Source of the DNA: JALEVB01 sp022768265
GTDB lineage: Bacteria; Bacillota_I; Bacilli_A; Erysipelotrichales; Erysipelotrichaceae
Length of the DNA: 22,763 bases
Assembly (NCBI GenBank): GCA_034168985.1
Contig: JAXFJE010000016.1
Coordinates: forward strand, 1 to 22,763
Direction of reading: 5' to 3'
Positions 1 through 7,606 of the stretch are shown here, in pieces. A program made the position numbers and the translations under genes. The notes under the pieces were generated by a model, which did no database searches, was not told the origin of the DNA, and was given only the letters and a program-made list of their open reading frames with translations. Every line of letters begins with the position of its first letter. Positions within the stretch are counted from its first letter, which is position 1.

Positions 1-36
1 TGTTATTCAGTTTTCAAAGCAATGAGCTTTGTATGA
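1..36 (+). other. 23S-5S rRNA spacer with processing-stem half
   Basis: Bases 1-19 (TGTTATTCAGTTTTCAAAG) resemble the reverse complement of the CTTTGAAAACTGAATA-like element that precedes rRNA genes in many Bacillota. In such operons the two pair into the long stem flanking 23S rRNA that is cut during maturation. I infer that a 23S gene ends just upstream of the window. A second small hairpin, CAAAGC (15-20) with GCTTTG (26-31) around a five-base loop, sits directly before 5S. The left partner of the long stem lies outside the window, so that pairing cannot be confirmed here. Confidence 0.55.
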
Positions 37-150
37 TCTGGTGACGATAGCGAAATGGTCACACCTGTTCCCATCCCGAACACAGAAGTTAAGCATTTCA
101 TCGGCGAATATAGCTATGCTTGCCATAGTGAAACTAGCAAGGTGCCAGGT
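37..150 (+). rRNA. rrf: 5S ribosomal RNA
   Basis: The hallmark 5S segments are present in order: the 5' end TCTGGTGACGATAGCG, the loop-B/C core CCCATCCCGAACACAGAAG followed by TTAAGC, and the 3' end GGTGCCAGG. The 5' TCTGG (37-41) and 3' CCAGG (145-149) close helix I, with a U-G pair at the tip. The length of about 113 nt is normal. A terminator follows seven bases later, so this is the last gene of the rRNA operon. End positions are set by helix I and may be off by one or two bases. Confidence 0.94.
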
Positions 151-156
151 TTTTCT

Positions 157-186
157 ACCAGTGGTTCTTTCCACTGGTTTTTTTTT
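157..186 (+). terminator. Rho-independent terminator after 5S rRNA
   Basis: A perfect 8-bp stem, ACCAGTGG (157-164) with CCACTGGT (171-178), encloses the loop TTCTTT and runs into an unbroken T tract (178-186). It ends the rRNA operon and separates it from tsaE. Confidence 0.93.
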
Positions 187-197
187 CTGTTTATGGA

Positions 198-203
198 TAT
201 AAT
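198..203 (+). promoter_or_regulatory. Possible -10 element for the tsaE operon
   Basis: A perfect TATAAT lies 20 bases before the tsaE start and after the rRNA terminator, where a promoter for the operon would be expected. No good TTGACA-like -35 is seen at the right distance, because the terminator T tract occupies that place. The call rests on the -10 match and position only. Confidence 0.4.
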
Positions 204-223
204 ATATTATCGAGGTGATTTTT

Positions 224-688
224 ATGAATATAACAATAAATTCATTGGCAGAAACTAATGAATTAGGATATAAGTTAGGTTCAATGCTAACAAATCATTC
301 TTTGATCACATTAGAGGGTGATCTAGGAGCAGGTAAAACAACATTCACTAAAGCGATAGCTAAAGCTTTAGGGGTATCTAAGACTATCAGTTCACCAACT
401 TTTACGATCTTAAAAAGCTATGAAGGTAAGTATAAGCTACATCATATTGATGCTTATCGCTTAGAAGGCAATAGTCAAGATCTAGGTTTTGAAGAGTTAT
501 TTGATGATGATATCTGCATCATTGAATGGGCGAAATTCGTTGAAGATTATTTGCCTAAAGAGCGTTTAGAAATAACGATCAAACGTTTAGAAGGCGATGC
601 ACGTTTATTTACTTTGGTTGCAATTGGTAGTAAATATGAAACATTATTAAAGGAGCTTGAAGATGATTACATTAGCGTTAGATACTAG
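224..688 (+). CDS. tsaE: tRNA t6A synthesis ATPase TsaE
   Basis: TsaE is the small P-loop ATPase that binds the TsaB-TsaD complex and is needed for repeated cycles of t6A37 formation on ANN-decoding tRNAs in the cytoplasm. The 154-residue protein is of normal family length. A Walker A motif, EGDLGAGKTT, lies at residues 31-40, and the conserved HHIDAYRL and IIEWAKF segments follow. I chose ATG 224 because GAGGTG (212-217) is then a ribosome binding site at six bases' spacing; a GTG at 215 lies inside that site. The 3' end overlaps tsaB by 26 bases, which suggests coupled translation. It is the first gene of tsaE-tsaB-rimI-tsaD. Identification is secure from the P-loop context and gene neighbours. 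Confidence 0.95.
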   Translation: MNITINSLAETNELGYKLGSMLTNHSLITLEGDLGAGKTTFTKAIAKALGVSKTISSPTFTILKSYEGKYKLHHIDAYRLEGNSQDLGFEELFDDDICIIEWAKFVEDYLPKERLEITIKRLEGDARLFTLVAIGSKYETLLKELEDDYISVRY

Positions 689-1256
689 TCATAAACATTT
701 AGTTGTTGCATTGTTGCAAGATGACCAGATCATTGCATCAATCTGCGAATATTGTCCAAAAAAACAATCGGAATTGATCTTGGTAGAACTTGAACGATTA
801 TGTAAGGAAAATAATATCAAGCCTTTTGATATCCAACAGGTTGTCATTACCAAAGGGCCAGGAAGCTATACAGGGGTTAGGATCGCCATGACGGTGGCTA
901 AGGTAATTTGTGCTATGCGTAATATTCCTTTATATACGATCTCAACGATCGATCTTTTAGCTTCAGATAATTGTTTGGTATTGATGGATGCCCGTGGGCA
1001 AAGAGCATATTATGGCAAATATCAAAATGGTCAATTAGTAGGAGAGATCGCTGTAGATACTTTAGATAATATTAAGCTATTACGTGATGGTTTACCATTA
1101 GTGGCTGATGGCTCTTTATTAGATGAAACAGATAATTATCCAGATCTAGCAAAGATGTTTGTCGTCCATAAAGATAAATGGCAGCTAGAAAGTAATGTTC
1201 ATACCGTTGTGCCAATGTATCTTAAAGATGCGACAAGTTATATGGTAAAAAAATGA
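663..1256 (+). CDS. tsaB: t6A synthesis scaffold protein TsaB
   Basis: TsaB is the catalytically inactive ASKHA-fold partner that dimerises with TsaD and contacts TsaE to form the threonylcarbamoyl-transfer complex. The N terminus (LALDTS, residues 4-9) is the first phosphate-loop-like strand, and the signature KGPGSYTGVR lies at 64-73. At 197 residues it is somewhat shorter than the roughly 230 typical of Bacillota, the difference being in the C-terminal lobe. ATG 663 is preferred because AGGAG (651-655) lies seven bases upstream; an in-frame TTG at 657 is too close to that site. The start is inside tsaE and the end overlaps rimI by four bases, so the genes are almost certainly co-translated. 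Confidence 0.94.
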   Translation: MITLALDTSHKHLVVALLQDDQIIASICEYCPKKQSELILVELERLCKENNIKPFDIQQVVITKGPGSYTGVRIAMTVAKVICAMRNIPLYTISTIDLLASDNCLVLMDARGQRAYYGKYQNGQLVGEIAVDTLDNIKLLRDGLPLVADGSLLDETDNYPDLAKMFVVHKDKWQLESNVHTVVPMYLKDATSYMVKK

Positions 1257-1699
1257 TCAGGAAGATGACAAAAGATGATCTAATGACCATCTGTAAATTA
1301 GAAGCAAAGCTTTTTACTCCCCCTTGGCAAATGAAAGATTTTCTCTATGAATTAACAGAAAATCCTTATAGTCAATATTTTGTTTATATCATTGATGATC
1401 AAGTGGTAGGTTATATTGGGCTATGGCTAATCTTTGAGCAAGCTCAGATCACTACCCTTGGAGTTGATGAAGCGTTTCAAAAACAAGGTATTGGTAGCAA
1501 GTTGCTAGATCATGCGATCATGCAAGCCAATGAAGCATTGTGTGAGATCATGAGCTTAGAAGTTAGGGTATCAAATCATAAAGCTATTGGTCTTTATGAG
1601 AAGAAAGGCTTTGAAACGGTTAATATAAGAAAAGGTTATTATCAAGATAATCATGAAGATGCTTATTTGATGATAAAACCATTAGGAGGTAATTTATGA
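1253..1699 (+). CDS. rimI: Ribosomal-protein-S18-type alanine N-acetyltransferase RimI
   Basis: This is a GNAT-fold acetyltransferase. RimI in other bacteria acetylates the N-terminal alanine of ribosomal protein S18 using acetyl-CoA. The acetyl-CoA pyrophosphate-binding motif appears as FQKQGIG (residues 75-81), followed by the helix SKLLDHAI. The C-terminal LEVRVSNHKAIGLYEKKGF segment is typical of RimI and carries the Tyr used for proton transfer in this family. At 148 residues it is full length. It overlaps tsaB and tsaD by four bases each (ATGA arrangements), so it belongs to the t6A operon, a common placement. The substrate is inferred from family and context; other protein N-termini are possible. 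Confidence 0.9.
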   Translation: MIRKMTKDDLMTICKLEAKLFTPPWQMKDFLYELTENPYSQYFVYIIDDQVVGYIGLWLIFEQAQITTLGVDEAFQKQGIGSKLLDHAIMQANEALCEIMSLEVRVSNHKAIGLYEKKGFETVNIRKGYYQDNHEDAYLMIKPLGGNL

Positions 1700-2697
1700 C
1701 ACAATTGATCTTAGCTATTGAGTCTAGTTGTGATGAAACAGCTTGCGCCATTGTTAAAGATGGTAACGAAATTTTAGCAAGCATAGTATCTTCACAAATT
1801 AATATTCACAAATTATATGGTGGGGTCGTACCAGAAGTTGCTAGTAGGATCCATGTAGAAAATATTTCTTGTGTCATCATGGAAGCTTTGGAAAAAGCTA
1901 ACGTATCCATGGATGATATTACAGCGATTGCGTTTACGCAAGGACCTGGTTTGATCGGGTCATTACATGTTGGAGTGCAAGCTGCCAAGACGATCAGCTG
2001 GTTATATGATAAACCACTTATTCCTTTGCACCACATCATGGGACATATCTATGCCAATAAATTCATTACCGAGATGAAATTTCCGCTTCTTGCTTTGGTC
2101 GTTAGCGGTGGACATACGGAAATCATATACATGAAAGATGAATTTTCTTTTGATATCATTGGTACGACCCAAGATGATGCGATCGGTGAAGCTTATGATA
2201 AGGTAGCTAGAGTTTTAGGATTAGGATATCCAGGAGGCCCAGCGATTGATAAATTGGCTAAAGAAGGAACCAAGCATTATGATTTACCATTACCTAAAAC
2301 CGAAACTCCATATGATTTTTCCTTCTCTGGCTTAAAAAGTGCTGTTTTACAACTGATCCAAAAAGAAGAAAAGCAAGGCAGAGAAATCAATAAAGCGGAT
2401 CTTGCTTATGCTTTCCAGGAAGTGGCATTAAAATCGCTAACCGATAAACTAATGAAAGCAGTCGCTAATTATGATGTAAAACAAGTCTTATTAGCTGGGG
2501 GAGTTGCGGCTAATTCACGCCTTAGAAGTTTGGTCACGACCAAAATGGAAAAGTATCCAGATATCTTATTGACCATTCCACCATTATGGTGCTGTACCGA
2601 TAATGCTGCCATGATTGGAGCAGCAGGAGATGTCGCTATTAAATATTTACAGACCAAAGATCTAAGCTTGAGCGCAATGCCTAGCAAAGAAATGTAA
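1696..2697 (+). CDS. tsaD: tRNA threonylcarbamoyladenosine transferase TsaD
   Basis: TsaD transfers the threonylcarbamoyl group from TC-AMP to A37 of tRNA. The 333-residue ASKHA-fold protein opens with ILAIESSCDET, the family signature. It carries the metal-binding pair His113 and His117 (HHIMGH, residues 112-117), the phosphate loop VSGGHTE, and the C-terminal TDNAAMIGAAG with the metal-ligand Asp. AGGAGG (1684-1689) precedes ATG 1696. The gene overlaps rimI by four bases. TsaC/Sua5, which makes TC-AMP, is not in the window and must be encoded elsewhere. No terminator is seen after it; rex follows 65 bases later with its own possible promoter. Confidence 0.97.
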   Translation: MTQLILAIESSCDETACAIVKDGNEILASIVSSQINIHKLYGGVVPEVASRIHVENISCVIMEALEKANVSMDDITAIAFTQGPGLIGSLHVGVQAAKTISWLYDKPLIPLHHIMGHIYANKFITEMKFPLLALVVSGGHTEIIYMKDEFSFDIIGTTQDDAIGEAYDKVARVLGLGYPGGPAIDKLAKEGTKHYDLPLPKTETPYDFSFSGLKSAVLQLIQKEEKQGREINKADLAYAFQEVALKSLTDKLMKAVANYDVKQVLLAGGVAANSRLRSLVTTKMEKYPDILLTIPPLWCCTDNAAMIGAAGDVAIKYLQTKDLSLSAMPSKEM

Positions 2698-2717
2698 TAG
2701 TTAAGCAAATTATATAT

Positions 2718-2745
2718 TTCACAATTCCCATTATAGTGTTAAAAT
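2718..2745 (+). promoter_or_regulatory. Candidate rex promoter
   Basis: TTCACA (2718-2723) and TAAAAT (2740-2745) are separated by 16 bases, giving a plausible sigma-A-type promoter 17 bases before the rex ATG. It lies in the 65-base gap after tsaD, so rex-asnS could be transcribed separately as well as by readthrough. Both hexamers are imperfect matches. Confidence 0.4.
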
Positions 2746-2753
2746 ATTAGTGG
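2736..2753 (+). promoter_or_regulatory. Candidate Rex operator, imperfect
   Basis: GTGTTAA-AATA-TTAGTGG aligns with the Bacillota Rex box TTGTTAA-N4-TTAACAA. The left half matches at six of seven positions and the right half at three of seven. It overlaps the proposed -10 and lies directly before rex, where autoregulation would act. A TTTCACAA half-site at 2717-2724 matches the alternative TTCACAA half. The weak right half keeps confidence low. Confidence 0.27.
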
Positions 2754-2762
2754 GTGATTAAA

Positions 2763-3383
2763 ATGGAAGAAATAAAAAAAGTACCTCAAGCTACATTACA
2801 GCGTTATCCTTTATATTTAAAGGCTTTGCGTAAATTAAAATCAAATGGTGTAGACCATATCATGTCTGAGGATTTAGGCACTTATGTCTCGATCAAATCA
2901 ACGACAATTCGAAGAGATTTTTCTTTTTTGGGTAATCTTGGAAAACAAGGTTATGGTTATGATGTTGATTTTTTGATTGAAAAATTCAGCAACGAACTTG
3001 GGGTCGGATTTGATGAAAAGATCATTCTTGTTGGTATAGGTAATTTAGGCAGAGCATTGCTTAACTATAATAACTGGAATCATGTCGTAGGTGAAATTGT
3101 TTGTGGTTTTGATATCAAACCAGAAAATATTGACGTAGATATTCCAGTATATAATATAAATGAATTAAAAGATCATATTCCACAAGGTTGTCGTATTGCA
3201 ATCTTGACGATTTCAACGAATGTGCAAGAAACCGTTGATAAGTTGGTCGCTTGTGGAGTTAATGGTATCGTTAATTTTACCAGTGAACATTTTTATGTTC
3301 CAAAAACAGTTTATGTTAAATCAATCGATGTTGTTTCAAGCATTCAAGAACTAGTGTTTGAAACGAATGCAATGAGTAAGTAG
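2763..3383 (+). CDS. rex: Redox-sensing transcriptional repressor Rex
   Basis: Rex binds operators in front of fermentative and NADH-oxidising genes when NADH is low, and leaves DNA when NADH rises. The 206-residue protein has the two expected domains. An N-terminal winged helix (about 1-80) carries the recognition segment KSTTIRRDFS (45-54), followed by GKQGYGYDV. A Rossmann domain follows with the dinucleotide motif GIGNLG (91-96). Acidic Asp-Ile-Lys follows the second strand (FDIKPE), as expected for NADH selection. ATG 2763 gives MEEIKKVPQATLQRYPLY, the normal Rex start; GTG 2754 overlaps the GGGTG ribosome binding site. asnS follows 13 bases later. A Rex gene fits a fermentative organism. 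Confidence 0.95.
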   Translation: MEEIKKVPQATLQRYPLYLKALRKLKSNGVDHIMSEDLGTYVSIKSTTIRRDFSFLGNLGKQGYGYDVDFLIEKFSNELGVGFDEKIILVGIGNLGRALLNYNNWNHVVGEIVCGFDIKPENIDVDIPVYNINELKDHIPQGCRIAILTISTNVQETVDKLVACGVNGIVNFTSEHFYVPKTVYVKSIDVVSSIQELVFETNAMSK

Positions 3384-3396
3384 GGGGCAAAATTAT

Positions 3397-4767
3397 ATGT
3401 TAACATTTATGACGGTTAGAGAGTTATATGAAGTAACGCTTAGTGCCGATCAAATAGAAAAAGATCAAATAGAGTATGTACAATTAGAAGGCTGGATCAG
3501 AACCAACCGTAATAATGGATCGGTCGGCTTTATTGAATTAAATGATGGTACATACTTCAAAAATGCACAATTGGTATATACCAAAGATCTAGCAAACTTT
3601 TCGATGATCGATAAGTATTCTACTGGTAGTGCTATCAATGCAATTGGTAAATATAAGATCACACCACAAGCTAAACAACCATTCGAAATTGAAGTTACCC
3701 AAATCGAATTAGAAGGTGATTGTGATAGTTCTTATCCATTGCAAAAGAAAAGACATTCTTTTGAATATCTAAGAGAAATTCCTCATCTAAGACCACGTGC
3801 CAATACGTTTAGCGCTTTATATCGTGTCAGAAATGTCTTGGCCATGGCAATCCATGAATTTTTCCAAGATCAAGGCTTCATGTGGGTACATACCCCTATC
3901 ATCACCGGTAATGATGGTGAAGGAGCTGGTGAATTATTTAAGGTAGAAACTGGTAAAAAAGATGAGTTTTTTGGTAAAGAAGCTTTCTTGACTTGTACTG
4001 GTCAATTGCATGTTGAAGCTTTTGCTTTGGCATTTAGAGATGTTTATACCTTTGGGCCTGCTTTTAGAGCAGAAAATTCACATACGCCAATTCACGCTGC
4101 TGAATTCTGGATGGTAGAACCGGAAATAGCGTTTGCAAATCTAGAAGATGATATGAACTTGATCGAAGATATGATCAAATACTGCATTGATTATGTGCTA
4201 GAAAACGCCAGTGTCGAAATGGAATTTTTCAATAACATGATCGATAAAGAATGCTTAGCACGGATCAAGAAAGTACGTGATAGTGAATTTAAACGTATGA
4301 GCTATACTGAAGCGATTGCAATATTAGAAAAAGCTGATGTCAAATTTGAAAATAAAGTTTATTGGGGCATGGATCTAAATACAGAACATGAACGTTATAT
4401 CTGTGAAAAGATCGTTAATGGCCCAGTATTCTTAACTGATTATCCGAAAGATATCAAAGCTTTCTATATGCGTTTAAATGATGATGGAAAGACTGTTGCC
4501 GCATGTGATTTGCTAGTGCCAGGCGTTGGTGAATTAGTTGGCGGCAGTCAAAGGGAAGAAAGATATGATGTCTTAAGCCAAAGAATGGATGAATTGAAGA
4601 TGAATAAAGAAACCTTACAATGGTATCTAGATCTTCGTCGTTTTGGCGGTTGCCAACATGCTGGCTTTGGTTTAGGCTTCGATCGTTTCTTAATGTATTT
4701 AACAGGTATGGGCAATATTCGTGATTGCGAACCATACCCACGCACCACAAATAACTGTGTATTCTAA
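3397..4767 (+). CDS. asnS: Asparaginyl-tRNA synthetase
   Basis: This class IIb synthetase charges tRNA(Asn) with asparagine in the cytoplasm. The 456-residue protein has an N-terminal OB-fold anticodon-binding domain (about 1-120, with VQLEGWIRTNR). The class II catalytic core includes motif 2, F223-R224-A-E226, and motif 3, GLGFDRFLMYL, with Arg430. The ending EPYPRTTNNCVF and FRAENSHTPIHAAEFWMVEPE-type core are characteristic of AsnRS rather than AspRS. ATG 3397 follows a GGGGG site (3383-3387) at nine bases; an in-frame ATG at 3409 is a possible alternative. The gap after rex is only 13 bases, so there is no room for a T-box leader and expression must come from upstream. Confidence 0.96.
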   Translation: MLTFMTVRELYEVTLSADQIEKDQIEYVQLEGWIRTNRNNGSVGFIELNDGTYFKNAQLVYTKDLANFSMIDKYSTGSAINAIGKYKITPQAKQPFEIEVTQIELEGDCDSSYPLQKKRHSFEYLREIPHLRPRANTFSALYRVRNVLAMAIHEFFQDQGFMWVHTPIITGNDGEGAGELFKVETGKKDEFFGKEAFLTCTGQLHVEAFALAFRDVYTFGPAFRAENSHTPIHAAEFWMVEPEIAFANLEDDMNLIEDMIKYCIDYVLENASVEMEFFNNMIDKECLARIKKVRDSEFKRMSYTEAIAILEKADVKFENKVYWGMDLNTEHERYICEKIVNGPVFLTDYPKDIKAFYMRLNDDGKTVAACDLLVPGVGELVGGSQREERYDVLSQRMDELKMNKETLQWYLDLRRFGGCQHAGFGLGFDRFLMYLTGMGNIRDCEPYPRTTNNCVF

Positions 4768-4794
4768 AGATTAGATTTACATCTAATCTTTTTA
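4767..4794 (+). terminator. Hairpin terminator after asnS
   Basis: A perfect 10-bp AT-rich stem, AAGATTAGAT (4767-4776) with ATCTAATCTT (4781-4790), has a four-base loop and ends in five Ts (4789-4793). The stem begins on the last base of the asnS stop codon. The short T tract and AT-rich stem suggest incomplete termination, and licD, 18 bases on, has no visible promoter of its own. Confidence 0.75.
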
Positions 4795-4811
4795 ATGTAA
4801 AAGGAGACAAC

Positions 4812-5624
4812 ATGGAATATTTATTAAAAGAAAACGCTGATGGCAGCAAGATCTATGTCGCAGATGTCCACAAGGTCTTGTTGGAAATGTTAAAAGATAT
4901 CGATGAAGTTTGTCAAAAAGCTAATATTCCCTATTGGTTAAATGGGGGGAGTGCTTTAGGAGCTTTTAGGCATCAAGGTTTCATTCCTTGGGACGATGAT
5001 GCGGATATCGCCATGATGTATGATGACTATGTACGTTTTATCCAGGCTTTGAAAAAATATCTACCTGATGATTATTATTTTCAATGCTTTGATACGCATA
5101 AAGAATATAATGTCTTGATACCGGCGATGAAGATCCGCAAAAAAGGGACATATCTAAAAGAAGTAAATACTTTATTGGCCAACCGTTGTAAAGATGGGGA
5201 TGGCATTTTTGTAGATGTATTCGTATATGATTATTGTACGAAGAATAAGTTTATCGATTTGCCATTTCGCTTATTGAATCAAATCTTGATGCCTTTTATC
5301 GTTTTGATCGATAATATTGGAATCAATCCTTTATTTTTAAAAAAATGGTTTGTATCAAATGCGCGTTTATATGGCAGGATCAATCGTTCTAGCAAGTATA
5401 TTGGTTTTGATCTAACTTGGACGTTTAAATCACCATTTAAACCTTTCATCTTTAACTATGATGATATCTTTCCTGTACAATATGTGACCTTTGAGGATAC
5501 CAAATTACCGGTAGCTAATAAGATCCATGAATATCTATGTGTCGCTATCGCTCCAAGTTATAATACGCTGCCTCCTGAAAATAAACGTGCGCCTAAGCAT
5601 ATCGTTGATATCAAGTTAAAATAA
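4812..5624 (+). CDS. LicD-family nucleotidyltransferase-fold transferase
   Basis: LicD proteins move phosphocholine or similar groups from nucleotide carriers onto cell-surface glycans and teichoic acids. The 270-residue protein carries the family signature YWLNGGSALGAFRHQGFIPW followed by DDDADI (residues 41-66). The Asp cluster D61-D63 and D65 probably binds metal. The C-terminal FEDTKLPVANKIHEYL (starting after Tyr-Asp-Asp-Ile-Phe-Pro) matches the normal end of the family. No signal peptide or clear membrane span is seen; a hydrophobic stretch near residue 155-170 may associate with the membrane. AAGGAG lies just before ATG 4812. No choline kinase, cytidylyltransferase or glycosyltransferase gene is nearby, so the transferred group and acceptor cannot be named. 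It is followed two bases later by the ABC-F gene. Confidence 0.85.
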   Translation: MEYLLKENADGSKIYVADVHKVLLEMLKDIDEVCQKANIPYWLNGGSALGAFRHQGFIPWDDDADIAMMYDDYVRFIQALKKYLPDDYYFQCFDTHKEYNVLIPAMKIRKKGTYLKEVNTLLANRCKDGDGIFVDVFVYDYCTKNKFIDLPFRLLNQILMPFIVLIDNIGINPLFLKKWFVSNARLYGRINRSSKYIGFDLTWTFKSPFKPFIFNYDDIFPVQYVTFEDTKLPVANKIHEYLCVAIAPSYNTLPPENKRAPKHIVDIKLK

Positions 5625-5626
5625 AC

Positions 5627-7480
5627 ATGCTTTATCAAATTAATAAAGGCAGTAAATCATTTGGAGCAAATGATGTATTTAAAGATATTCAATTTGAGAT
5701 CAAAAATACCGAAAAAATTGCGATCGTTGGTCGTAATGGCTGTGGCAAATCAACCTTTTTAAAATGTATCTTACAAGAAGAGGAATTAGATAAAGGAACC
5801 ATTCATCAATTGTCCAATACTACGATTGGTTACTTAAGTCAAAATGCCTTGGTGGATAAAGAGATAAGTGTTCAAGCAGAAATGAACAAGGTCTTTGCAA
5901 AGATCTTCGATCTACAAAAAGAAATCAATGAAGTAGAACTTTTGATGCAAAGCGATACTAGCGAAAAAGTTTTGAATCGTTATGCTAATTTGATCGAGCG
6001 CTTTGAAGCCTTGAATGGTTATAACTATCAAGCAGAGCTAGAAACGGTATTTTGTCGCTTTGGCTTTGAAAAAAGCGACCTTGAAAGAAAGATCAAAACC
6101 TTTAGTGGCGGGCAACAAACCCGGATCGCATTTGTTAAGTTATTGATCAGCAAACCCGACATCTTACTATTAGACGAACCTACGAACCATTTGGATCTAG
6201 AAACGATCGAATGGCTGGAAGGTTATTTGAAAAAATATCCTAAAGCTGTGGTCTTGGTTAGTCATGATCGAATGTTCTTAGATGATATCGTGGATGTCGT
6301 ATATGAGATCGAGTATGGAATGATGAAAAAATATGTGGGAAATTATACCGCATTTGTCAATCAGAAAAAAATGGATCTAGAAAGACAGATGAGCGCCTAT
6401 AATCGCCAACAAAAAGAAATAGCCCATATGGAAGCTTTGATCGAAAAATTCCGCTATAAAGCTACTAAGGCTAGCTTTGCCCAAAGCAAGATCAAAGCAT
6501 TAGATAAGATGGAAAAATTGGAAGAGGTCAAGCAGCCAGATAATAAGACGTTCAAAGCACATTTTACGCCCAAGACCAAAGGGGGAAAAGATGTCTTGAT
6601 CATTGATGAATTAGCCATTGGTTATGATAGCAAACTTTGTCAATTATCGTTACAGATCCAAGCTAATGATAAAATAGCCATCATTGGTCCTAATGGTTGT
6701 GGTAAATCAACGTTGCTAAAGACATTGATGGGACAGCTAGCACCCTTAGCGGGCAGCTATTTATATGGTCATCAGATCGAAACGAGCTATTTCGATCAGC
6801 AACTCGCTCAAATAAGCAATGAAAACTGTGTGCTTGAAGAGTTATGGAATCAATACCCAGATATGGATCGTACCAGCATTCGAAGCGTGCTAGGACAGTT
6901 TTTATTTAGCGCTGATGATGTCTTTAAAAATGTTAGTGTTTTAAGCGGTGGAGAAAAGGTTAGGTTAGCGTTAGCGAAGATCTTGTTGGAACATGGAAAT
7001 TTCTTAGTATTGGATGAACCAACCAATCATCTAGATATCGTTTCCAAAGAAGCTTTGGAAGAGGCCTTAAACGGTTATAGCGGTACGATATTGTTCGTAA
7101 GTCATGATCGATATTTCATCAAACAAATCGCTAATAAGATCTTAGTCATCGAAAATGGGCAAGCTACATTATATCCTTTTGGCTATCAACAATATATCGA
7201 TAGTAAAAATGGTGTGGTCGAAGAAACAAAAACTAGCAATGAAAAAAAAGAAAAGCCAGTTCGTCAAAAAAATATGAACATCGGCAAAGAAATTGCGAAG
7301 ATCGAAAAAATGATCAGTGAAAAAGAAAATGAATTGGAAGAACTAAGAAATTTACGTTTTGAACCAGAGTATTATCATGATTTTCAAAAAATGAATGTCT
7401 TAGATGAACAAATCGATGATGTCCATAATGAAATTGAGAATTTAATGTTGAAATGGGAAGAACTATCTAATATGAAATAA
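5627..7480 (+). CDS. ABC-F family ATPase (YdiF/Uup-like translation factor)
   Basis: ABC-F proteins bind the ribosomal E site to rescue stalled or drug-bound ribosomes or tune translation; they are soluble and lack membrane domains. The 617-residue protein has two ABC domains. Domain 1 has Walker A GRNGCGKST (35-43), signature FSGGQQ (159-164) and Walker B with D183-E184. Domain 2 has Walker A GPNGCGKST (354-362), signature LSGGEK (439-444) and D463-E464. A charged inter-domain linker (about 245-300, with RYKATKASFAQSKIKAL) and a C-terminal coiled coil (about 545-615) give the YdiF/Uup layout rather than short EttA. No ribosome binding site precedes ATG 5627, two bases after the licD stop, so translational coupling is likely. 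Whether it confers antibiotic resistance cannot be told from sequence alone. Confidence 0.9.
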   Translation: MLYQINKGSKSFGANDVFKDIQFEIKNTEKIAIVGRNGCGKSTFLKCILQEEELDKGTIHQLSNTTIGYLSQNALVDKEISVQAEMNKVFAKIFDLQKEINEVELLMQSDTSEKVLNRYANLIERFEALNGYNYQAELETVFCRFGFEKSDLERKIKTFSGGQQTRIAFVKLLISKPDILLLDEPTNHLDLETIEWLEGYLKKYPKAVVLVSHDRMFLDDIVDVVYEIEYGMMKKYVGNYTAFVNQKKMDLERQMSAYNRQQKEIAHMEALIEKFRYKATKASFAQSKIKALDKMEKLEEVKQPDNKTFKAHFTPKTKGGKDVLIIDELAIGYDSKLCQLSLQIQANDKIAIIGPNGCGKSTLLKTLMGQLAPLAGSYLYGHQIETSYFDQQLAQISNENCVLEELWNQYPDMDRTSIRSVLGQFLFSADDVFKNVSVLSGGEKVRLALAKILLEHGNFLVLDEPTNHLDIVSKEALEEALNGYSGTILFVSHDRYFIKQIANKILVIENGQATLYPFGYQQYIDSKNGVVEETKTSNEKKEKPVRQKNMNIGKEIAKIEKMISEKENELEELRNLRFEPEYYHDFQKMNVLDEQIDDVHNEIENLMLKWEELSNMK

Positions 7481-7496
7481 GAAAAATCAAGGAAAA

Positions 7497-7537
7497 ATTT
7501 GCATATGATGCGCTGTATAAGAAAGCGTAAAGCAAAT
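7497..7537 (+). other. Two-part stem-loop after the ABC-F gene
   Basis: ATTTGC (7497-7502) pairs with GCAAAT (7532-7537). Inside it TGCGCT (7509-7514) pairs with AGCGTA (7524-7529), including one G-U, around a nine-base loop. There is no T tract after it, so it is not a standard terminator. It may protect the 3' end of the licD-ABC-F message or be chance structure. Confidence 0.35.
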
Positions 7538-7539
7538 AA

Positions 7540-7576
7540 ATGTAAAAATTTTCAAACAATGTTTTCAATTTTACAT
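7540..7576 (+). promoter_or_regulatory. Inverted repeat with CodY-like box upstream of amiA
   Basis: ATGTAAAA (7540-7547) and TTTTACAT (7569-7576) form a perfect 8-base inverted repeat 31 bases before the amiA -35. Inside it TTTTCAA occurs twice as a direct repeat (7549-7555 and 7562-7568). Bases 7547-7561 match the CodY consensus AATTTTCWGAAAATT at 12 of 15 positions. Peptide permease operons are known CodY targets in several Bacillota, but I cannot tell whether this organism has CodY. Confidence 0.33.
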
Positions 7577-7586
7577 AGAAATGTGT

Positions 7587-7606
7587 GAAAAATAAGTGAA
7601 TTTTTC
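7587..7606 (+). promoter_or_regulatory. Inverted repeat abutting the amiA -35
   Basis: GAAAAAT (7587-7593) and ATTTTTC (7600-7606) are a perfect inverted repeat with a six-base spacer that ends exactly where the proposed -35 begins. The position suits an operator. The repeat is pure AT apart from its ends, so chance is a real alternative. Confidence 0.3.

Noticed and set aside
55..258. Open reading frame of 67 codons over the 5S rRNA
   Set aside because: It reads through the 5S gene and its terminator and has no ribosome binding site; the rRNA explains the sequence.
3384..3396. T-box riboswitch in front of asnS
   Set aside because: Only 13 bases separate rex and asnS, and no T-box core sequence is present upstream.
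4454..4849. 131-codon reverse-strand frame across the end of asnS and the start of licD
   Set aside because: It overlaps conserved coding sequence and a terminator, has no ribosome binding site and resembles no protein I know.
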